64,000 nt of DNA from contig CM029647.1 of assembly GCA_017311315.1 (NCBI GenBank), positions 6,434,577 through 6,498,576 on the forward strand, read 5' to 3'. Each line of letters opens with the position of its first letter. The first letter of the stretch is position 1. The stretch is from Dendrocalamus latiflorus (Eukaryota; Streptophyta; Magnoliopsida; Poales; Poaceae). A program made the position numbers and the translations under genes. The notes below the pieces were generated by a model. The model made no database searches, was not told where the DNA came from, and was given only the letters and a program-made list of their open reading frames with translations. This document shows, piece after piece, positions 57,001 to 64,000 of this stretch.

Positions 57001-58428
57001 GGGCTAATTGACTTATCTATTTAACGAGTTATGATGGAGATTTACAAGTTAACCATCCGACCATCCTAACTTTACTCATTTAGTCCAAGTGTTCTAGGGT
57101 TAGGATTTAAGAAGTGTGAATGATGTGGTGTGCCCTCTTGTCCTTCAGGTGGAGTGCCTATAAAATCTTCATTCTCAAGTAGCAATATATATCAACTTTG
57201 CTAATCTCTCATGGATTCCTCTCATCTTAGTTGATTTACTCTTGTTTTGATTGATTTTGATCTTTTTGCATCTCCCTGTTTTTGATCTTGCTAGATGCCA
57301 AGAATAAGTAAGTGACAGAGATATACCTTAGAAATCAATCTTATCCATCTAGGCATCAGGTATGGGAAGTTTTGAAGTTGCTCGTTTTTGCATGATTTGG
57401 CCCCTCCGAGTGGTTTTTTTTATCTAGTTGTTTTTACCTCGATTCCTTGAGTATTATAGCTTGTTGTGACATATGAGAATACATCTAAAGCCATATTTGC
57501 CATCATTCACTCATGAGCAAGTCATATTAACTGTTTTTGGTTTTTGTCCGGTTTTAGTACAACATTTCTTCAAATGGAAAAATATCAGAACTTTGTCAAC
57601 GATTTTCTTGATCGTTAATCGAAATAAGTTTCTAACATTCTAGAGAAGCTGCATACCAAATTTCAGGTGATTTGGAGTCTTGATTTGAGAGTTTGCTCAA
57701 TTTGTGATTTTGGCCCAGTTTTGATGCAATAGAGCTTTGTGAACCAAAATACTCCAATTCTTTAAAGTTATTTCAAGATTTTTGTTTGTGATATGTTATT
57801 AAGGTCATGATCTAGCCTTGGTTCAAGTTCAAATCTTTTAGATCTACGGATTTGGATTTGAAAAGTGCTGTTTTTGGGTTATTGGGAAGCCTCATAAAAT
57901 GGACTTCTTGTTAGAACCAGTGTTTGCTATCAGTCAGCCAGTGTGCGTTGCACGTTTCCTTTGACTGAGTTTACTGTCACTTAAAATTTGTAAAAGAAAA
58001 AACTAATTATGCCGGTTTATGTCCAGCATTATTTTCTCTTGTTTAGCTTTTGCACACAAGCCAATAAGCCATTGGGAGAATGTTTCAGAAATGTAATCCT
58101 GAGCAAGTACCAAAACTAGCAAAAGTTTTGCCTTGCTATGTATACTGGAAACTTCAAGAGTAGTACAGGAAGTAAAATGCTGTGTACTCTGGTTACAGCT
58201 ATAGAAGAAACTATATATATTACTGAATTAGTTCATAAACATTAACAGTGGCATCAGCAGCGTCCTAATTATTTCTCACTGCATGATATACTCGTGGTAG
58301 TGTTCATAAGATTATGTAGGGAAGAAAAAACAGAAACGAGTCTTTCTTTCAGTTATCAACAACCAGAAGATATTAAGAAGCTAGCACTCCTGAAGGCGTC
58401 AGAGATCACAGGCTTCCCAGCAACCAAT
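57000..58428. other. Non-genic DNA downstream of SPS
   Basis: AT-rich sequence. The part nearest 58428 should contain the SPS 3' untranslated region. Nothing else was recognised. Confidence 0.45.
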
Positions 58429-61400
58429 TTACATGCCACTAGAAGCCTTGGAGACATCCTTCAGAGCCCGCATGATCTCATCGGCCTTCGGATCGCCGTG
58501 CGTGTAAGCAACCAAGGGGCTCTCAGATGGGACGACATCTTCCCTATGGTAACTCCCTGAGCTCCTCAGCAACTCCTCCGAGCCTTTCTCGGTGACGCCT
58601 CGGATGATCACTGTCTTGTGTAACCCGGATAGCATCTCCTCGAGATCGGTGTCACCGTGTTCCCCGACGATCAGATACATGTTCCCCACAGACAGGCCCC
58701 AGCGCACGAAAAGATACCTGAAATTGTCTGTCAGAGATCACCTTACAAGCTATAGTACCCTCTCCATTCTTTTTACTTGTTATTATTTTTTACAGTTTTC
58801 GAAATAGACTTTAATCGCTATTTTTTATAACTTTATACTAAAAATATAATATTACAAAAACATTTTTAACGATAAATTTAAAGATATAATTTTTATATAG
58901 CTAATTTAAATAGTTTTAAATCATGGGTGAACATTTTGACGATCCTTATTCTAAAAAGTAAGTAAAAAATGGGTATATATATGTACTTACCTGAGTGCTT
59001 GTGACCTCGATGCCAGCAGAGGGACAATCTGTAGCCTCGTCGAGTTCCGGCAGTACATGATGTGACACCGGAGGCCACGCATCCTCACCCTCTCCCTCAT
59101 CTCGTCGATCGTCTTTACCTGATTAATCAAGAGAATTCAGATTCAGAAACCAATCAAAGTAGTAGGCATTGTCAATGAGTCAGGTGACTACGACTAATCA
59201 AAAGTAGAACATGTAGGGAACCTTATTGGGGTCTTTGATGAAGAAGGAGACGCAGTGCGCGTTGCAAGACTCCACGTCCGGCTCGACGGCATTGCCGGAG
59301 CCATCCTGCGCGGCCATGAGCTTCCCTATCGTCTGCCTCGCGCCGTCGTGAGACCACCGGTGGTTGATGTGCAGCAGGTAGTCCTGGTCAGGGCGCAGCC
59401 TCCCCTCGGCGTCCATGCATTGCGCCGTGCCGGGGTAGTACACCTCGCTGCCGCTGCCGCAGATGAGCGCATCGAAGTCGGTCGGGGGGATCTTGCCCAG
59501 CTGCAGAAGCTGGAGCGTCTCGGACAGCGGCATCGCCGTCGACAGCGCGAACCCCGAGATCTTGGACATCTGAGAGTCTGACCGGACCGCCCTGAACACC
59601 TCCTGGATCACGTGTAGCATCCTCTTGCTAGCGCGGCCGTCGTCGCCGTAGCAGTCCACGGCTATGACAAACAGCCGCCGGCGACGGCGGAGGACGGGGT
59701 ACCTGTTCACCGCGCCCGCGGTGGCCTCGGCTGGACTTTTGGAACCGTCGGCGTCCGGTGACGTGGCCTGTGGAGACGAGGACGATGACTGCTTGATCTT
59801 GTTCATGATCCTCTGCACCTGATCCTGCGGGTCCGACGACGGGGGCTCATTCAGGGAGCCCCGCTCGCCGTCGATGGACAGGCGGAGCGACAGGTCCTGG
59901 ACGTCCATGAGCGAGTCCTCCAGGAACTCCTCGTCCTCGGCGCCCGCGTCCGCCGGCGTGTCCGTCAGCCAGCGCGGGTTCCTTATCCGGCACCCGGCCA
60001 CCCTGGTGAGGTACGTCCGGCAGTGCTCCGGCCACGAGTAGAGGTGGATGTTGCGCAGCCCGTTCCTTCGGCACTCCTGCCACAGGTTCTTGTCGGCCAC
60101 CAGCTTCAGCAGCGCGTCGGCGATGGCGTTCTGGTCGTGCGGGTCCACGAGCAGTCCATTGTTCAGTGCCTGACAAGCACATGCACCACACAATCGCACA
60201 TTCTTCCACACACAGTGCATTGCAACAGAACACATAGGATGTGCAAAACATGGATGCTTACATTTGTAATGTCGACCGGACCGCCGTTCTTGGTGGCGAC
60301 GATCGGGAGTCCGTGCGCCGCAGCCTAAAGGCCATAAGTTCGTCAGAATTGAGTTTTGTTTTCAAGGCAATAGGAAAACATCAAGTGATTTCCAGAGAAC
60401 TGAAGCTGAAGCTGACCTCGATCAGGGTGAGACCGAAAGGCTCGACGAGAGCAGGATTGATGAAGACGCCCTGCAGAAGACAATGTCTCGGTGAGTGTGA
60501 GTGGCCAAAGCTGAAAGATGACGAGAGTGGCATGACATGCAACAGACCTTCATTTTTGCCGCAAGGCGATAGATCTCGGGTACGTCCGCCTGATTGTGAT
60601 GCTTGGGAAAGGCCACACTTCCGTACAGATCGTACTTGTCGATCAGCTTCAGGACTGTGGTGAGGACGCTCGCGTTGCCGGCAGACATTTCGTCGATGTC
60701 ATCCCTGTTCCCCATGATCAGAGTCTGAAAACAGAGGTAAATTTTGTACTTGGTTTAGTACTCGAATGTTCAGAAACAGCAGGCTTAGTTTAGTACTCGA
60801 AATAGGAAACCTTTCTACATGGTAAGCATGATGGATGGACAGTACTTTTGGCATTTGATCATAAAAACTGCAGACATGATTACTCAAAGTGTACCACTGA
60901 AATGCGGTTATTCAGGTTAACTGTTGCTTACTAAGTTTGCAAGTTCCCTCAGTGGGCGACATTCTCCAAATGCTTTGACAAGTGTAGTGATGTTCTTCTT
61001 CGGATCAGGCCTTGATAGAGCCAAGATCATCGGCTTATGAGGATTGGTCAGGAACCGCATCACCTGTGACAAGCAGTTTTGTTCAGCAATATTAAGATCG
61101 TTGTAAAGGAAATTGATGTATCCTTTTGGAATCCACCACCAACCTCAGCCCAAATTGGGGGCAGTGACTTTGGTGAAGCACCCTCCAAACCATTCATATC
61201 ATCTTTGATATCATAATCTCCATCACCGATATCTTCAGGAACCACAACATTGCTAAAATCCATCCCAGGAGGAATTACCTGTTAAGAAGCCTCACATACA
61301 AGCCAATGTGTGAAAAAAGAAATTGCGTACCACATGTGTCACCTCAAATACCTAATTTGCCAGAATTTTGCCAGATATGGTACAGTACTATTACGTTAAT

Positions 61401-62769
61401 TAGTGAACACTTACCACCATCCTAGGCATGAAACGGCCATGGGAGCTAACCCCACGCCTCGCCCGTGCCCTCAACACTTTCTCGAGCTTGACATCAAAGC
61501 CATCATACAATCCCCACTGCTCATCAATCTCCTGCCTTGTGCTCGTTATGACAATCTCTGCTGCATCCAAGGCCAGCTCCTCGCCCTCGATACGCCTCAT
61601 GATCTTATAGGTTGAATCAATCTCCTCCTTTGACACGCGCCCTTGCTTCAGAATCTGCTCCAGCTTGTTCCTCCCAAGTGAGTGGCCGGTGAGCACCATC
61701 GGTACGTTCAGCGCACCGGAAAGAAGAGCAGCGACATCTCCGGCATCGGCGTAGTGACCGTGGATCACATAAGGCAGGACTGGCTTCCCACTGCCAATCT
61801 GTCCGGCCAAAGCCTTGGACATGTTCAGAATATGCGCGAGGGCTCCGTCGACAAACTCTTGGAGGTAAGGCCACAGGGCCTCTTTCCGGAGATACTTCTC
61901 CCTTGGCCCGCACGGTATGCGCACAATGTAAGCCCCGGCACTCTCACCGCTTCCCTCCGCATCAGTGGAACCAGAGGTTAACATCTCGGTTGGCTCCCCA
62001 TAGCTCCAGTCCACATCAGGAGACGACACTTGACGAGTGAATAGGTCCACTCTGTACACGCCAGGCATGGTTGCAAGTGCCCTTGCGAGTTCGACAACAT
62101 ATTTCACCTACAAGACACCAAAAAAACAATAGCATGCAGTCATTCAAAGCTTGATGCTAAGAAATAGTTTCTCCAACTAAAAACAACACTGATGCTTACC
62201 TGGCCACCAGTATCTGAATCGCGACCCAGTTCCATGTTTTCGCCTCGGACAAGGCCATGTAGACTAGCAAAGAAGGGCGAAAAAAACTTGTAAAACTTTC
62301 ATGGGCATGTAGTCTAGGCCTTTAGGGAGTTGACTATGCAAATGTTACAAGATCAAGATTTCGGATACTAATTATTAGCACAACAGAGAGCGAATCCGCT
62401 TTCACTAAACTATTATTAGCACAAGAGAGCAGATAACTATGGCAGGATGCATTTCAGTATGAAACAAAAATTGTTTATACCAGTTCGGTTACCACGAAGA
62501 ATGACAACAGTAAGTAAGCGGTATGATGATATATACCTGATGAGCACAATGTAAAGCTTTTTCTCCTTGTTCTCGTCAGACCAGACGGTGAGGTCGGAGA
62601 AGTTCCTCTGGAACTTCTTCTTGGGCGTGTCGTGCTGCGCCAGCTCGCCGACGGTGTCCCCCTTCTCGCCTTCAGACAGATCCTCCGCCAGGTCCTCCGT
62701 CGCCTCGCGGCGCACCTGCTCCTGCTCCTTCCTCCGTGCCGACATCCTCTGGATGCCCTCCAGCTCCAG
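58429..62769 (-). CDS. SPS1: Sucrose-phosphate synthase, family B (5' end outside the window)
   Basis: SPS makes sucrose-6-phosphate from UDP-glucose and fructose-6-phosphate in the cytosol, a controlling step of sucrose synthesis. Eleven exons join in phase: 62769-62537, 62263-62200, 62107-61415, 61278-61144, 61063-60932, 60724-60548, 60470-60417, 60324-60262, 60169-59222, 59118-58991 and 58717-58429, giving 971 residues to TAA. Exon 1 here starts LELEGIQRMSARRKEQ. Landmarks are KKFQRNFSDLTVWSD (segment with a regulatory seryl site in family-B enzymes), GRDSDTGGQVKYV (fructose-6-phosphate side), the glycosyltransferase motifs ALSRPDPKKN and EPFGLTLIE, and a C-terminal phosphatase-like domain (RRLFVIAVDCYGDDGR) lacking the catalytic DxDxT. 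About 110 N-terminal residues lie beyond 64000. All borders are GT-AG. Other isoform names are possible. Confidence 0.95.
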
Positions 62770-63229
62770 CTGCTCATCGTCAATCACACCCACAAAAAAA
62801 AAGCATCACTAAAAATTTCATCGAAAAAAAAATCAGTTCCCTGTAGTTGAAAAGGAAAAGGGAGAACAAACTCATCGGCCATTATTGATACCATGAGACT
62901 ACAAATTTCTGCCTTTGGAGAAATACGTAGTGGTGCAGAGTGCAGACTACTAACAATTTTTTTTGGAGTACACCCAACGCAAACGTGTATTAATCATATC
63001 CGACTTCAATTACACAGTCCTGAATTTTTTAAAACTGTAACACATCATGCCTACGGCTTGATCTAGTCTTAGACAACAATTAACCAATCTATGATCATCA
63101 TTAAGCTTTAATGAAGAGATTGACTATATAGAGCACCTATGTGCTCTTTAGTCTTATAGAGCACTCACTTAGTTTGATAAGATCGGTATTAAAACACCAA
63201 CAATTATAGTTTTAAGAAATTAGCACACT

Positions 63230-63640
63230 AAGTTCAAAATTATCGCTATTTCTATAAGTTTAAAATATTTTAAAATTAACCATCAGTTGCACTAAAGTTA
63301 ACATCAGTTACACTCTAAGTTATCATATGCACTTTAAGCAAGTTATACCACCCTAATATAAGAATTTACCATCAGTTTGTATTTGTGTAGAAAAGTTCAA
63401 AATTTACCATTTAGCTCTACTATAAGTTATCATTTACACTTTAAACAAGTTACACCTTAATTTTAGAATTAACCTCAATTTTTTATTTGTGTCAAAAAGT
63501 TCAAAATTTACCATCAACTGCAACTGCACCCTAAGTTATCAATCACACTTTTAACAAATTACCACCCTAATTTCTAAATTTACCACCATCACTTTTAACC
63601 AAAATTCAAAAGTTCAAATTTTACCATCAGTTGGATCCTA
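63230..63640. repeat. Degenerate tandem repeat of about 105 bp in the SPS intron
   Basis: Repeated phrases, taagttatcat...cactttaa.caagttacacc and ttgtgt.gaaaagttcaaaatttacc, recur at about 105-bp spacing (for example 63383 and 63488) in three to four imperfect copies. Confidence 0.65.
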
Positions 63641-63969
63641 TTTTATCATCCTATCTTATAAGTTAATTACCACTAGCTGCATCCTACGATTGATGAGAGC
63701 CTAGAATAATCGGTAAAGTGATAGGACATTTTTTGTCTATTCAGCAATGAGTCGAATTAACTTTAATAAGTGGGATGGCACAATTGAGAGCCTAGTATAG
63801 GAATCACTCTATTGATTGATGGATGGGCTTCTGACATAGAGTAGGAGAGATGAGCTCCAAACATGAGATAGTAGGAGAGATATGAAAAAACTAAATTCAA
63901 TGGATGTATCCTATTAGTTTTAAAGTTACCGTATGAATCTTTAATGCATCGGAGGGCCGAAGCCTATCG

Positions 63970-63972
<3 letters not shown>

Positions 63973-64000
<28 letters not shown>
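63973..64000. repeat. (TA)n microsatellite at the window edge
   Basis: At least fourteen TA units running to the last base. Confidence 0.95.

Larger units (their letters stand above)
62770..64000. other. SPS intron (partial), AT-rich
   Basis: The intron before the first visible SPS exon runs to the window edge (more than 1.2 kb). No upstream SPS exon (for example the CWRIWHLARKKKQ segment) is found in it. It contains the tandem repeat listed below and a (TA)n run, and is probably enlarged by repeat insertion. Confidence 0.7.

Noticed and set aside
1..64000. CRISPR arrays, rRNA, tRNA genes, bacterial operons
   Set aside because: No such arrays, conserved RNA-gene structure or bacterial gene organisation was seen. 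The spliced genes and TE content are those of a plant nucleus.

Overview
The window is plant nuclear DNA from a grass, probably a panicoid such as a sorghum, sugarcane or Miscanthus relative. Genes have GT-AG introns, many coding exons are GC-rich, and Tourist, hAT and Mutator-type elements, a Ty1/copia element and LINE remnants fill the space between and inside genes. The exact species cannot be read from the sequence. A SUMO1 gene and a family-B sucrose-phosphate synthase (SPS) gene lie close together here, as I remember for the end of rice chromosome 1L, so the segment is probably collinear with that region.

Layout. From 1 to 4.2 kb there is non-genic DNA with a roughly 1-kb degenerate TCGACCAYGG-type satellite. 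From 4.2 to 15.7 kb there are two related Mutator-like elements (MULEs) of one family, each with long terminal inverted repeats and 10-bp target-site duplications. Element 1 (3.9 kb) carries a broken plant mobile domain (PMD) gene and no transposase. Element 2 (7.0 kb) carries a decayed MULE transposase, a PMD fragment and a coiled-coil ORF. From 16.3 to 19.5 kb lies an intact minus-strand gene resembling the X-ray-induced XRI1 family, which I resolved into eight coding exons.

From 21.2 to 34.0 kb and again from 42.8 to 52.0 kb there is a direct segmental duplication. Each copy holds three genes: SUMO1 (minus), a divergently transcribed gene of unknown function (plus), and a small multi-pass membrane protein gene (minus). 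Both SUMO1 coding sequences are identical base for base, the unknown gene differs at 11 positions, and the membrane gene is frameshifted in copy A. A young but integrase-less copia element sits just after the unknown gene in copy A, and copy B keeps the empty site. The 8.8 kb between the copies holds a putative 3.7-kb solo LTR, nested MITEs, an orphan first exon, a Tourist element and a 1.4-kb non-autonomous hAT element.

From 52.1 to 58.4 kb there are a truncated copia element with its 3' LTR, a compact gene for a 75-residue putative secreted peptide with an internal repeat, and degraded gypsy-like DNA. From 58.4 kb to the right edge is the SPS gene on the minus strand, with eleven exons seen and the N-terminal exons beyond the window. 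The host genes are housekeeping: SUMO conjugation, a possible DNA-damage/meiosis protein and sucrose synthesis. They show no operon-like joint function. The unusual content is the duplication and the PMD-bearing transposons.
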